A stretch of 64,000 nt of DNA from contig CAKPQH010000006.1 in NCBI GenBank assembly GCA_934178475.1, positions 1-64,000 on the forward strand, in the 5' to 3' direction. Source of the stretch: an uncultured Clostridia bacterium (GTDB lineage: Bacteria; Bacillota; Clostridia; TANB77; CAG-508). Of the stretch, positions 25,891 to 35,234 are shown piece after piece. The notes below the pieces were generated by a model. The model saw nothing but the letters and a program-made list of their open reading frames with translations, was not told where the DNA came from and did not search any database. The position numbers and the translations under genes were made by a program. Positions within the stretch are counted from its first letter, which is position 1. Each line of letters begins with the position of its first letter.

Positions 25891-25931
25891 CTATTATATA
25901 TTTTTGTTTATCTGTATAGCAGAATTTATTT

Positions 25932-27677
25932 CTAAAAAGTCAAGCTTGGAAATTTATTTGTTAACCATTTTTTAAAATTATCAAAACTACTTATTGTATC
26001 AACTTTTTCAGTTATTCCACTCTCATCATCTTGTGCAGTAATTTTAGTATTATCAGTTCCTTTTGAACCTATACCTTTTATTGTATCATTTGTATAATAA
26101 CAATTATTTACACTTGCTGTACTACTTGTATTCCATTGTCCAACTATTTCTCCAACTGCTTCTTCATTTTCAAACTCACAACTACTATAACAATACTCTA
26201 CTATACCTTCATCACTTAAAAGTCCAATTATTCCTCCAGTTGCCTCTTGTGTAGCATCATTATAATTGCCACTAGATATTTTACCAGTATTATAACATTT
26301 TTCTACTTTTCCACCTTTTTTGTTATTGTCTCCCTGCCAACCTACTATTCCTCCTGTAACTCCTTTTCCTCCAATCGAACATGACTTCACATTTCCTTTA
26401 TTAATACACCCAGTTACTAATCCATCAGCTATAGCTCCTGTAATTCCACCTGCTTGTTGACACCCAGCTATTACTTCTCCTTCATTTATACAATTTTCGA
26501 TATTTCCGACATCCATGCCTCCAACAATACCACCTGCACTATTTAGCTTTGCAGTTATATTTCCCGAATTAACACATTCCTTAATTACAGCATTACCATT
26601 CATGATCCATCCAATAACTCCCCCTGCCATATTTGAATTTAAAGTATCATTTACTGGTTCTGTACTCACATCTCCATAATTTTCACATCTAACTACGCTT
26701 AAACTTGTACCACCTTGAAATGAAGCTATTATACCACCAGCTTGTTGATATTGACTTACAACTTTTCCATAATTTTTACAATCAGTTATTTCCAAACTAG
26801 AATCAGTTGTACATGCAACAATACCTCCTGCTATTTTACCCCTACTAGTTTTTCCACATTCATCTTTAGTTAAAACATTTCCTTTATTAATACAATTTTT
26901 TATTGTTCCTCCTGCTTGTCCAACAATACCTCCAGCCTGTTCTCCTGTTTGGCTTTTATTAACATTATCTATTGAAGTAATTGATGCATAATTTCTGCAT
27001 CCTTCAATAGTGCCTTCTGAGCCTCCAGCAATACCTCCAATTATTACTGCTCCATTTACTTTACCGCTTCCAACTATTACATCTTTTATTTTACCATTAG
27101 CTCCTAGATTTCCTACTAATCCAACTAATGCATTGTCTTCTTGATTTATATTTAATCCGTATATTATTTTGTTACTTCCATCTAATTCACCTTTAAATTC
27201 TTTAAGTACTGTATCTTCTTTGCTTAAAAGACTGCTTTCAATACCACCTCCAATAGGCGTCCACTCTTTATTTTGAAGATCTATATCATTTGTCATTTTT
27301 AATACTTTTCCTTCAAAATCATTTCCTTCATTTACTTGTTTAGCCAAATACGCAAGTTCTGAACCATTACTTATCTCATATGGATTATCAGCTGTTCCAT
27401 CTCCTTTTGAAAAACTCTCAGCAATACTTCCATCCCACTTTGAAGCGCTACCTTCATTTGCATATATTGCCATCTCGATTTTCTGTTCCTCTAACATTTC
27501 ATTTTCTTTTTCTTTAGCCTTTTCAGTTGCTTCCTTAGCAGTTACTGCTTTATTTAATATTCCATCTTGACTTGATATCATATTTATTGTTATCCCTGCT
27601 AATATTAATAACACAATTATTGTTATTACTAAAGCAATTAATGTTATACCTTTTACATTTTTTAATACCTTTTTCAT
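25932..27677 (-). CDS. Prepilin-like protein with GLUG-type beta-helix repeats
   Basis: 581 aa. MKKVLKNVKG precedes ITLIALVITIIVLLILAGIT (prepilin-like, Ala at position 5), then a coiled stretch rich in Lys/Glu (about 45-70). From about residue 85 (GTADNPYEISNGSELAYLAK, the usual opening of such domains) come 10 or more units of about 35-45 residues with GGIVG..G.I.NC.N.G.V patterns. These are GLUG-like repeats forming a right-handed beta-helix, as in bacterial adhesins. The likely role is surface adhesion. AAGGAGG precedes the start. The 400-nt upstream region holds a promoter, a microsatellite leader ORF and a terminator hairpin. Confidence 0.8.
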   Translation of the reverse strand: MKKVLKNVKGITLIALVITIIVLLILAGITINMISSQDGILNKAVTAKEATEKAKEKENEMLEEQKIEMAIYANEGSASKWDGSIAESFSKGDGTADNPYEISNGSELAYLAKQVNEGNDFEGKVLKMTNDIDLQNKEWTPIGGGIESSLLSKEDTVLKEFKGELDGSNKIIYGLNINQEDNALVGLVGNLGANGKIKDVIVGSGKVNGAVIIGGIAGGSEGTIEGCRNYASITSIDNVNKSQTGEQAGGIVGQAGGTIKNCINKGNVLTKDECGKTSRGKIAGGIVACTTDSSLEITDCKNYGKVVSQYQQAGGIIASFQGGTSLSVVRCENYGDVSTEPVNDTLNSNMAGGVIGWIMNGNAVIKECVNSGNITAKLNSAGGIVGGMDVGNIENCINEGEVIAGCQQAGGITGAIADGLVTGCINKGNVKSCSIGGKGVTGGIVGWQGDNNKKGGKVEKCYNTGKISSGNYNDATQEATGGIIGLLSDEGIVEYCYSSCEFENEEAVGEIVGQWNTSSTASVNNCYYTNDTIKGIGSKGTDNTKITAQDDESGITEKVDTISSFDNFKKWLTNKFPSLTF

Positions 27678-27734
27678 TTTTATCTTATCCTCCTTAGTTT
27701 TCTATTATTTTTCTTTACAACTTTTATTATTAGT

Positions 27735-27757
27735 TTTACAGTGATTATCATTCATAC
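27735..27757 (-). promoter_or_regulatory. Conserved 23-bp upstream motif, copy B
   Basis: 21 of 23 positions equal those at 21608-21630 (TTTACAGTGA...ATTCATAC), 58 nt before the ATG of the GLUG prepilin-like gene. Confidence 0.45.
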
Positions 27758-27802
27758 AATATATGTATCTTTTTCTCCCTTCTCTTTTGGATAAAAATGC
27801 AA

Positions 27803-27852
27803 AATAAGACAAGAAACCTATTACCTCTTATGGTAATAAGCTAGTCTTATTT
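27803..27852 (-). terminator. Leader terminator/attenuator hairpin of the GLUG prepilin gene
   Basis: Minus strand AATAAGACTAG and a CTTGTCTTATT arm form the outer stem; TATTACC and GGTAATA form the inner stem around ATAAGA; TTTTGC-type T-rich end. It lies between the leader ORF and the prepilin-like gene and is nearly identical to 50898-50947. Confidence 0.65.
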
Positions 27853-27893
27853 ATCAAATACATTATACTTACTCTATTATCTAAACTATTCAT
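27828..27893 (-). CDS. 21-codon leader ORF running into the hairpin
   Basis: Starts ATG at 27893, directly after the TG/CG microsatellite, and reads MNSLDNRVSIMYLINKTSLL then P, ending at a TAA in the hairpin loop. The end (NKTSLLP) is identical to the end region of the 50-codon leader at 50906-51058 in the same frame relative to the hairpin, and SLDNRV corresponds to NLVNKV there. Its translation would cover the 5' arm of the hairpin. No separate Shine-Dalgarno is visible. Confidence 0.35.
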   Translation of the reverse strand: MNSLDNRVSIMYLINKTSLLP

Positions 27894-27952
27894 GTGTGTG
27901 CGCGTGTGTGCGTCACTCTCCTAACGGTTTCAAGTTTTTCTATCTTTTGTAT
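27890..27952 (-). CDS. Leader ORF with TG/CG microsatellite, apparently out of frame
   Basis: Read from ATA at 27952 it gives (I)QKIEKLETVRRVTHTRAHT and stops at TGA directly after the repeat. This aligns with MQKIENDVSLETLRER of the leader at 51058 (QKIE and LET-R shared, with synonymous codon changes and a 3-codon gap), which supports coding selection. The start codon here is ATA instead of ATG, so it may be inactive. A change of one dinucleotide could bring it into the frame of the 27828-27893 ORF. Confidence 0.35.
   Translation of the reverse strand: MQKIEKLETVRRVTHTRAHT
27893..27912. repeat. TG/CG dinucleotide microsatellite
   Basis: TGTGTGTGCGCGTGTGTGCG, an imperfect dinucleotide tract in the transcribed leader of the GLUG prepilin-like gene, in a genome where GC steps are rare. 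Confidence 0.8.
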
Positions 27953-27982
27953 TTTTTTACCTTTTTTCTTTATCTGTATAAT

Positions 27983-28011
27983 ATACTATATATTCTATTA
28001 ATTTTTGTCAA
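27983..28011 (-). promoter_or_regulatory. Promoter of the GLUG prepilin leader
   Basis: Minus strand TTGACA (28006-28011), 17-nt spacer, TAGTAT (27983-27988). The implied start near 27976 lies about 24 nt before the leader ORF. Confidence 0.55.
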
Positions 28012-28086
28012 CAACAATTCTTTTACATTTTTATTGCAAATATATTACATCTTCTTATTATTTTCATTTATGTTTCTTATATATCC

Positions 28087-29454
28087 TTATTTTAATTTTC
28101 TTTCTATCAAATCAGCAATTTCTCTTGCTTTTTTAGTAATATATTCTTGATTTTCTCCTTCTATCATTACTCTTACTAAAGGTTCTGTTCCAGAAGGTCT
28201 AATTAAAACTCTTCCATTTCCTGCAAATTCTTTTTCCAACTTTTCAATAGCTGATTTAATTTCTTCATCTTTTTCATAATCATACTTTTTATCTGAACTT
28301 ACTTTACTATTTATTAAAACTTGTGGATATAATTTTATAATACTTGCAACTTCTGAAGCTTTTTTATTTTCCTCTGATATTGCTAATATAAGCATTAGTG
28401 ATGTTAATATTCCATCTCCAGTAGGGTTATAATCTAATAAAATAACATGACCTGATTGTTCCCCACCTAGATTATATCCATCTTTTAACATTTCCTCTAA
28501 AACATATCTATCTCCAACTTTTGTTTGAAGCAATTCTAGTCCATTATCTCTTGTAAATTTATTTAATCCTAAATTACTCATAACAGTAGCAACAATTGTA
28601 TCTTTTTTTAGCATTCCTTTTCTTCTTAAATATGTAGATATTATAGCTAAAATCTTATCTCCATCTATAGTCTCACCTTTTTCATCAATAGCTAAACATC
28701 TATCTCCGTCTCCATCATACGCAATTCCTAAACTTAGCTTGTTTTCTACAACAAACTTCTTTATTCCTTCCAAATGTGTAGAACCACATCCATCATTTAT
28801 ATTTATTCCATTTGGGGTATTATTAATAATTTTATATTTTATTCCTAATGCTTTAAAAACTCTTTCTGCAACTTTATATGTAGCTCCATTTGCAGTATCT
28901 ATTCCAACTACAAAATCATCTTTCAAAACCTCTTCAATTTTATCATCAAAATTCTTTCTAAAGAAATACACATATTCATCAATTAAATCTAAAGCATATT
29001 CAGAAACTCCAATTTTATCATTTACAGCTGTTAACTTTTCCATTTTTTCTTTGGATTCGATTATTTCTTCTATTTCTTCTTCTAAACTATCTTGAATTTT
29101 CATTCCTTTATTACTGAAATATTTAATTCCATTAAATTCAAATGTATTGTGTGATGCAGAAATTACAACACTAGCATCTGCATTTAATTTCTTAGTAAGA
29201 TATGCAACTGCTGGTGTTGGTATAACACCTAATAACTTTACATTAGCTCCATAACTTAAAAATCCTGCAACCATTGCACTTTCAATAAGTGTTCCTGAAA
29301 TTCTAGTATCTCTACCAATTAAAATAGTTGGTGCATGATCTGCATGTTTAGCTAAAACGTAAGCGCCTGCCTTTGCAACTTTAAAAACTAATTCTGGAGT
29401 TAATTCCGTATTTGCAATTCTCCTAATACCATCTGTCCCAAAATATTTTCTCAT
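28087..29454 (-). CDS. glmM: Phosphoglucosamine mutase
   Basis: Interconverts glucosamine-6- and -1-phosphate on the way to UDP-GlcNAc for peptidoglycan. Starts MRKYFGTDGIRRIANTEL; phosphoserine loop SASHNTFEFNGIKYF (usual form SASHNPxxDNGIK), metal loop DGDGDR, sugar loop GGEQSGH and phosphate loop RPSGTEPLVRV. 455 aa is normal. The ATG at 29454 is preferred because AAGGAAGGA precedes it by about 9 nt, whereas the ATG three codons earlier overlaps that site. Confidence 0.96.
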   Translation of the reverse strand: MRKYFGTDGIRRIANTELTPELVFKVAKAGAYVLAKHADHAPTILIGRDTRISGTLIESAMVAGFLSYGANVKLLGVIPTPAVAYLTKKLNADASVVISASHNTFEFNGIKYFSNKGMKIQDSLEEEIEEIIESKEKMEKLTAVNDKIGVSEYALDLIDEYVYFFRKNFDDKIEEVLKDDFVVGIDTANGATYKVAERVFKALGIKYKIINNTPNGININDGCGSTHLEGIKKFVVENKLSLGIAYDGDGDRCLAIDEKGETIDGDKILAIISTYLRRKGMLKKDTIVATVMSNLGLNKFTRDNGLELLQTKVGDRYVLEEMLKDGYNLGGEQSGHVILLDYNPTGDGILTSLMLILAISEENKKASEVASIIKLYPQVLINSKVSSDKKYDYEKDEEIKSAIEKLEKEFAGNGRVLIRPSGTEPLVRVMIEGENQEYITKKAREIADLIERKLK

Positions 29455-29472
29455 AAAAATCATCCTTCCTTT

Positions 29473-29763
29473 TTAACGAGTCAATGTTTCATATATTTCA
29501 ACTAATAAACTTGTTCTTATTATATCATCTACATTGTCACTTTTTAATATCTTATATACACTTTTTATTGTTTCATTGTATCTTCCATTTAAATACTTTT
29601 CACTTGCCTCAAGTAAATTAAATAAATCTGTATACCTATAAAAAGTCCAACTGCTCATTCTTATTTCTTTAACAATATATTTTATAATTTTATTAGTCAC
29701 AAAATCAATACATTTATCATATTCTTTATTCTCTATATACTCTTTATATAATTTATCTTCCAT
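29473..29763 (-). CDS. Small unknown protein coupled to the 587-aa gene
   Basis: 96 aa, soluble, rich in Lys, Tyr and Ile, largely helical (MEDKLYKEYIENKEYDKCID). No family recognised. Its start overlaps the end of the upstream 587-aa gene by 11 nt, so the two are translationally coupled and probably interact. It ends 18 nt before glmM. Confidence 0.55.
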   Translation of the reverse strand: MEDKLYKEYIENKEYDKCIDFVTNKIIKYIVKEIRMSSWTFYRYTDLFNLLEASEKYLNGRYNETIKSVYKILKSDNVDDIIRTSLLVEIYETLTR

Positions 29764-31516
29764 TAGCTATCTCCTCTTTTTCTTTTTTAATTTTATTTTC
29801 TTTTACTTCTTCTCCTGTAACAATATTTATATATTTTTTAGGTGGAATAACTAATATTTCCTTTCCATTTACTATCTTCTTTTCCTTTAGGTGATTTGGA
29901 TATTTGCTTCTGTCTTTTATATATAATAAATGTTCAAGAAAATTAACTGTTTCTCTATCATATGTATTCTTTTGAATAGCATCATTAATAACTTTTTTAT
30001 GTTTATTGCTAACAGGCATAAGTACATTAGTCGTTACAAGTTTCTTTCTAACAAAAAAGTCTTCACTACCTTCATATACTGGCATTATTGTTTTCCCTGT
30101 ATGTGTTATTAAAAACTTTTTCAAAAAATCTTTTTCCATATGTAATCTAACTGGCATATTCATACCTTCATAATCAATTCCAAGTAAAACATATTTTGAA
30201 TTTGCTTTATCATTATCTTTTTCATTAATACATCCCCAATTGCCGATACCTTTATTATCCCAAAGCCAATCTAATATATTTATAAGCATACTATCTTTTC
30301 CAATATAGCTATTTTGAAGTTGATTATGTAATACTGCATATTTATTATAATCACTTACTAAATTATTTTCTTTTCCAACCGTCATACTAGAAATTATTTC
30401 ATCATATTCTTTTGCAAATGGCTCTAACATATTTTCACTAATTTCATTTGCATCAAAAACTCTACAATTTTCCTGTTTTTCATTTTGTATTTTATTTTGA
30501 ATTTTTACAGATATTACATCAGATATACTTTTCAAAAAATTAGTTTTCATTTTTATTAGCAAATAATCTTCATCCAAATAATTATATTGCTTTCCGCTAT
30601 CTATTATCTCCAATTCAGAAACAGCAAAAAAGGCATTATTTACCTTTTCAGAAGCTTTAGCAAATCTATTTTGCCAAAAAGCATTTAATACTAGTAAATC
30701 ATCTATATCAAATTGTCGCAAATATTCCTCTGAAAAAAGCTTATTTATCTCAATTTCTTTCTTGCCAAATTTATCTTGATACAGTGGTACCTCTAATTCT
30801 TTCAAATATATACCTCTCAATTCAGCCGTTTGTGCTTTTTCATATATTTCTATTAATCCAAATCTATCAAAAAATTCTCCCATACATTCCATTGTTTGTA
30901 TTAAATTATCTTTTAATCCTTCTTCTAGTTCTGGATTTATATATTCTATCAAATTATAAACATTTTGAACATTATCATCAGAAGTAGTTGCTATATATTG
31001 TTTCAATATATCTCTATCTTCTTTTGATAACCCCTCCATAATTTTTTTCTTTTCTTTTTCACTCTGCTTTTTATATTTTTCTCCAAAAACACGTGTATAT
31101 GAACTAATGCTTCTATTCTCCAATGCTTTTATCATTTCTTTAACTAAAACCTCTAAAGAATGCTCATCATCAGAATTATATATATCATCCAAAGATTTAT
31201 TGTTTTGATTTTCCACTTTTTCATATACTTCTTTCAATTTCTTTTTATCCTTGAGTAAAGTCTTTGCAGCTTTATACTGAAAAAACTTTCCTTCTAAATT
31301 GGCATTTTCAGAGAATTTCATAAGTGTTTGGTATTGTTCTTCAAAAAATAAATCCTTCATTTCATCTATTGTAATATTAGGCTTTTCTTTTTTGAGATTA
31401 TCAAAGTATTTTAGGATCATATCTAAATCTCTATTTAAAATTCTTTTTTCTTCTTCAGTCATTTTTTTAGTTTTCTGCATTCTTTGTAGCGCCATTTTTA
31501 TCTCTGTATTTTTCAT
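29753..31516 (-). CDS. Large protein of unknown function
   Basis: 587 aa. No signal peptide or transmembrane segment; highly charged and mainly helical for the first 350 residues. The C-terminal part has more mixed structure (GIGNWGCINEKDND, YVLLGIDYEGMNMPVRLHME, KYINIVTGEEVKENK). No catalytic motif found. It begins after GGAGC and overlaps the following 96-aa gene. The C-terminus may be a folded binding domain; I cannot assign a function. Confidence 0.6.
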   Translation of the reverse strand: MKNTEIKMALQRMQKTKKMTEEEKRILNRDLDMILKYFDNLKKEKPNITIDEMKDLFFEEQYQTLMKFSENANLEGKFFQYKAAKTLLKDKKKLKEVYEKVENQNNKSLDDIYNSDDEHSLEVLVKEMIKALENRSISSYTRVFGEKYKKQSEKEKKKIMEGLSKEDRDILKQYIATTSDDNVQNVYNLIEYINPELEEGLKDNLIQTMECMGEFFDRFGLIEIYEKAQTAELRGIYLKELEVPLYQDKFGKKEIEINKLFSEEYLRQFDIDDLLVLNAFWQNRFAKASEKVNNAFFAVSELEIIDSGKQYNYLDEDYLLIKMKTNFLKSISDVISVKIQNKIQNEKQENCRVFDANEISENMLEPFAKEYDEIISSMTVGKENNLVSDYNKYAVLHNQLQNSYIGKDSMLINILDWLWDNKGIGNWGCINEKDNDKANSKYVLLGIDYEGMNMPVRLHMEKDFLKKFLITHTGKTIMPVYEGSEDFFVRKKLVTTNVLMPVSNKHKKVINDAIQKNTYDRETVNFLEHLLYIKDRSKYPNHLKEKKIVNGKEILVIPPKKYINIVTGEEVKENKIKKEKEEIANGR

Positions 31517-31583
31517 AAAATTGCTCCTAATAAATTTTATTTAACCAACGCTATTATATCATAATAAATATTATATATACAAT

Positions 31584-32477
31584 CTATTTTTTATTTTTGT
31601 TCTTATTAATGTATGTTATAACATAAAAATATGAAATTAAAATCATTATAGTTTGGAATATATTTGTATTAACATTGATATAATACTTTAAAATCCAATA
31701 TGCAATTTGTAATATCATTGGCAATGTAAATGAATAAATAGCTAAACTTAACATATCTTTTTTTGATTTAATTTCATCTTTAAATATTTTCTTAACTATT
31801 ATTTCTGAAGCAACAATTATTATTATACATAAAGAAAATGTTATCACAGACATTACAAAATAAATAATAAAATATTGTACCCAATAATAAGTTACAGGAC
31901 GTCCCCCTATATGACTTGTAAACAAATCTTTTGAAAAGCTCTCATCTGTATTTATATTATATCTTCCAAGAAACTCATTATACGTATATTCATAATTATT
32001 ATTTTTATTTTCATCATTTAAATCTTGAATTTCAAAGCCTTTTAATAAGTATAGTACTTTATCTTTTAAAAAGATTATACAATTTTCTTCTTTTATTAAA
32101 TCAATATATTCATTAATAGCTTCTTCTTTGCTTAAATTTGTATTTATTATTATTCTTCCCTGAATTATATTTTCAGTTTCATTTTTATCTAATATAGTAG
32201 CTTCTCCATCTTCTATATTTAACTCGTTATTTTCGACAGTAAAGTTAGGTATGTTATCATCTATATAACTTACAAACTCTTTAATACTTTTATTTGTCTC
32301 ATATGTAAAAAATATTGAACTAACAATAGCTATCACTGAAACAAGACTAAAAAAATATTTTATAGATTTTTTTAGTCCTTCATTTATCATATTTTCATAT
32401 TCATCTAATTTAAAAATCGAATAATAAATCTTTTTCCAAAAATTTATCTTTTTATCATTTTCTACTACTTTTCCCAT
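31584..32477 (-). CDS. Second DUF1189-family membrane protein
   Basis: 297 aa with the same plan as 11394-12386: short basic cytoplasmic start (FWKKIYYSIFKLDEYENMIN), one helix (about 40-60), a 120-residue outer loop, then four helices (about 195-295). It lacks the long charged C-terminal tail of the other copy. It starts 28 nt after the 6S RNA end and may be transcribed with it. Confidence 0.7.
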   Translation of the reverse strand: MGKVVENDKKINFWKKIYYSIFKLDEYENMINEGLKKSIKYFFSLVSVIAIVSSIFFTYETNKSIKEFVSYIDDNIPNFTVENNELNIEDGEATILDKNETENIIQGRIIINTNLSKEEAINEYIDLIKEENCIIFLKDKVLYLLKGFEIQDLNDENKNNNYEYTYNEFLGRYNINTDESFSKDLFTSHIGGRPVTYYWVQYFIIYFVMSVITFSLCIIIIVASEIIVKKIFKDEIKSKKDMLSLAIYSFTLPMILQIAYWILKYYINVNTNIFQTIMILISYFYVITYINKNKNKK

Positions 32478-32504
32478 TTATTCACTCCTAAACAAAAAAT
32501 AAAA

Positions 32505-32688
32505 ATCCCCCGCTTTAGCCGTATCGAATTTTTAATAACCTGCCTCTCACAACAGGTGGGTGCCTACCTAAATACTCATGGGCTTCTTACTATATAAAAT
32601 GTAAGCTTGCACGCCATATTCAGAGATCAGCCCCTCTTTAAACTTGTAGGTTCTAAAAATTCTGTCTACACGCACTACGCAGGGCATT
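32505..32688 (-). ncRNA. ssrS: 6S RNA (SsrS)
   Basis: The minus strand reads GCCCTGCG at the 5' end and GCGGGGGA before a T5 end, which pair as the closing stem. Inside are GTGCAAGCTTACATT, AGAAGCCCATG and GGTAGGCACCCACCT, segments I know from clostridial 6S RNA, with a large internal bulge mimicking open promoter DNA. About 184 nt fits. 6S RNA binds the housekeeping RNA polymerase holoenzyme in slow growth. The assignment is by remembered conserved segments. Confidence 0.75.
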
Positions 32689-32870
32689 TTTGATAATTAA
32701 TTTATATTATAATTATATTATCATTTATATATATGTTTTTCAAGTAATGAAATAAAGCTTATTTTTATGATTTATAGTAAATTAAAGTGTTTTTTATATC
32801 TTTATTCTTTAATCCTTTATTTATATTTCATTTTCATTACTTGACATTTAACTTATTATAGTATATTAAT

Positions 32871-35234
32871 CTATGCTCTGCTATTATGACATATGAAATA
32901 AATTATTTGATATTCTTTTGACAACTCTTTTATTAATTTAATAGCATTTTCTGTTTTTTCTTTATCTAAATTTACAAAAGGATCATCTAATATAACAAAT
33001 GGGCATTCGTCCTTATATAAAGCTCTTATTAAGCTAAATCTCATACAAATATATATTAAATCTTTATATCCTGTACTTAAAAAATCAATATCTTTCTTGC
33101 TTCCTTTATATTCTATTTTAGTATTTAAATTCACATCTATATTGCTAACGATCTCTTCTTTATTTATCAATTTAATATATTTATTAAATCCATCTATCAT
33201 ATCATTCAAATAATGTGAAGAAAATTGTTCTTTTGCCTTTTCTAAAATCTTCTTTGTATTTTCAATGACTTTATATCTATTTTCTAGATTTAACAATTTT
33301 TCTTTTTCTTCCATAAGTTCTTGTTCCAAATCAATATTTTCATCTATTTCATTTTCTATTTTTTCTATTTGGTTTTTCAAATAATTTTTCTCATCATTTA
33401 ATATATTAATCTTCTCATCTAATTTAATTAAATTCCCTTCTAGTTCCTCTTTCGTTATATTATCTTCTTTCTGCTCTTTTGCATTGTTATCAATATTAAG
33501 CTCATTTACATCATTGTTTTTTTCATACTCTTCTTTTTGTTTTTTCTTTTCTTCAAAATCTATTTTAACAGCATTAAGTTCTTGTTTTCTTATTTTTATA
33601 TCTTCTGATAATTTAGTATATGGTTTATTAATTTCTTTAAAATATTTTAAAATATATTCTTTTATACTATCTTCTAATAATTCTAATTTACTTTTAGTTA
33701 AAAATTGTTTTTCTAAAATATTATTGAAATTATTATTTAAATCTATATACTTATTAAAATCACTTTTTATTTCTGTAAGCTTAATCAAAATATCTTCTTC
33801 ATTTTTATTATCAGAGAACTCCTCTATAAAATGTTTTACACTACTCTCTAATTTTATTTTTTTCTCTTTTAGTCCTTCATTTGTCTCATCTAACTCTCCA
33901 CTCTCTAATATTTTATCATTTAAAGATTTCTTTAAACTAGCTCTATTATTATTTTTCACCAAAATAATAATACCTAATATAATAGCAATACAAACAGGAA
34001 TTGCTCCCAATAATTTCTTCTGACTTAAAGTTAATATTATTCCTACACTTACAATAATGCAAAGTATAGTAAAAACAATTAAGATAATATTTGCTTTTTT
34101 ATTTTTATTTATTTTTTCTTTTATTTGATCAGATTCTTTTACTATATGTTCTTTATTTAATTCTGTCATATCCATCTTTTTTATAATATCTTTAATCTCA
34201 TTATAATCAGCAATATTTTGTTTTATAATATTCTCATCTATTTCTTTATTTTTGAAAAGATTATTTAATCTTTCCAAATTATTTTTTTCTTCTTCAGAAA
34301 TACCATAATTTTCAAATTCAACTTTATATTTCTCTACTTCTAAACATTTATCTATCAAAACATCAATTTCTTCATCTTCTGGAATCTCTCCATTAAAAAA
34401 CTGTTTTGCTTCGTTATACTTTTGATTTGCTAATTCATAATTGTTTTTAATTGTTTGATATGTTTCTTTTTTTGCATCTTTTCTTTTCAAATCAATTATA
34501 ATCGTTATATTTTTTTGAATTTGCTTTTTTTCTTCCTCTTTTTCCTTTATTTCATTAATTATCTTATTTAATTTTTCTTTCTTTTCATCAATATTATTTT
34601 CTTCTAATTTAGTAAGTTCAATTTTTTTCTCAAGATTTTCTATATTCTTCTCAGCAATATCTATTAACCCTCTATTTCCAGTCTTTTTATACTTTTTCAT
34701 ACTATCACTTAATTTTTTTATTGCAACTTCAGAAGTATTAACATCATTTTCGCTTTCTAATACATTTCCAAGTTTAGCATTAATACTATCATTCATTTGA
34801 ATTTTTAAATTCTGCTGTGGTATATAAGTACTTCTTTCATACGCTTCTTTATTTATTTTAAAAATTTCTTCTCCTATATTTTCTGTAAAATCTTTGCTTT
34901 CCAAGTTTGTTTTTAAATCATATAATCTAAATATATCTTCTGAGTCTTTTTTTCCAAAATACCTTTCAATTTTATATTTATTATTATTTATTTCAAACTC
35001 TATATTACCCCCAAAGTTTCCACCTTGCCAAGGCATATACTTTTTTCTATCTGTTAAAGCTGTCGTCCTTCTAGCTGTACTTTCTAACCCATAAAACATA
35101 GCCTTTATAAAATTTGCAAAAGTTGTTTTTCCAAATCCATTGTTTTCATTTATAACATTTAACCCATCTTCAAACTCATATCTAAAATCTGATAATTTAC
35201 CAAAATTCTCTACATAGCACCTTAAAAGTTTCAT
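32871..35234 (-). CDS. YhaN-like/SbcC-like AAA ATPase with membrane segments in the coiled coil
   Basis: 787 aa. P-loop near the start (NENNGFGKTT, about 29-38), Walker B near the end (PFVILDDPFVNLDKEK) and long Glu/Lys coiled coils between, the SMC/Rad50 plan. At the coil apex, where SbcC has a zinc hook, there are instead two hydrophobic stretches (about 378-425: ANIILIVFTILCIIVSVGII and LLGAIPVCIAIILGIIILVK) with no CxxC, so it may be membrane-tethered. It pairs with the metallophosphoesterase directly upstream (1-nt overlap), as YhaN with YhaO or SbcC with SbcD. Likely role: DNA end processing or repair. Confidence 0.8.
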   Translation of the reverse strand: MKLLRCYVENFGKLSDFRYEFEDGLNVINENNGFGKTTFANFIKAMFYGLESTARRTTALTDRKKYMPWQGGNFGGNIEFEINNNKYKIERYFGKKDSEDIFRLYDLKTNLESKDFTENIGEEIFKINKEAYERSTYIPQQNLKIQMNDSINAKLGNVLESENDVNTSEVAIKKLSDSMKKYKKTGNRGLIDIAEKNIENLEKKIELTKLEENNIDEKKEKLNKIINEIKEKEEEKKQIQKNITIIIDLKRKDAKKETYQTIKNNYELANQKYNEAKQFFNGEIPEDEEIDVLIDKCLEVEKYKVEFENYGISEEEKNNLERLNNLFKNKEIDENIIKQNIADYNEIKDIIKKMDMTELNKEHIVKESDQIKEKINKNKKANIILIVFTILCIIVSVGIILTLSQKKLLGAIPVCIAIILGIIILVKNNNRASLKKSLNDKILESGELDETNEGLKEKKIKLESSVKHFIEEFSDNKNEEDILIKLTEIKSDFNKYIDLNNNFNNILEKQFLTKSKLELLEDSIKEYILKYFKEINKPYTKLSEDIKIRKQELNAVKIDFEEKKKQKEEYEKNNDVNELNIDNNAKEQKEDNITKEELEGNLIKLDEKINILNDEKNYLKNQIEKIENEIDENIDLEQELMEEKEKLLNLENRYKVIENTKKILEKAKEQFSSHYLNDMIDGFNKYIKLINKEEIVSNIDVNLNTKIEYKGSKKDIDFLSTGYKDLIYICMRFSLIRALYKDECPFVILDDPFVNLDKEKTENAIKLIKELSKEYQIIYFICHNSRA

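Noticed and set aside
27896..28150. Plus-strand 84-aa ORF beginning in the TG/CG tract
   Set aside because: A Phe/Leu-rich shadow of AT-rich DNA overlapping the glmM end; no ribosome binding site.
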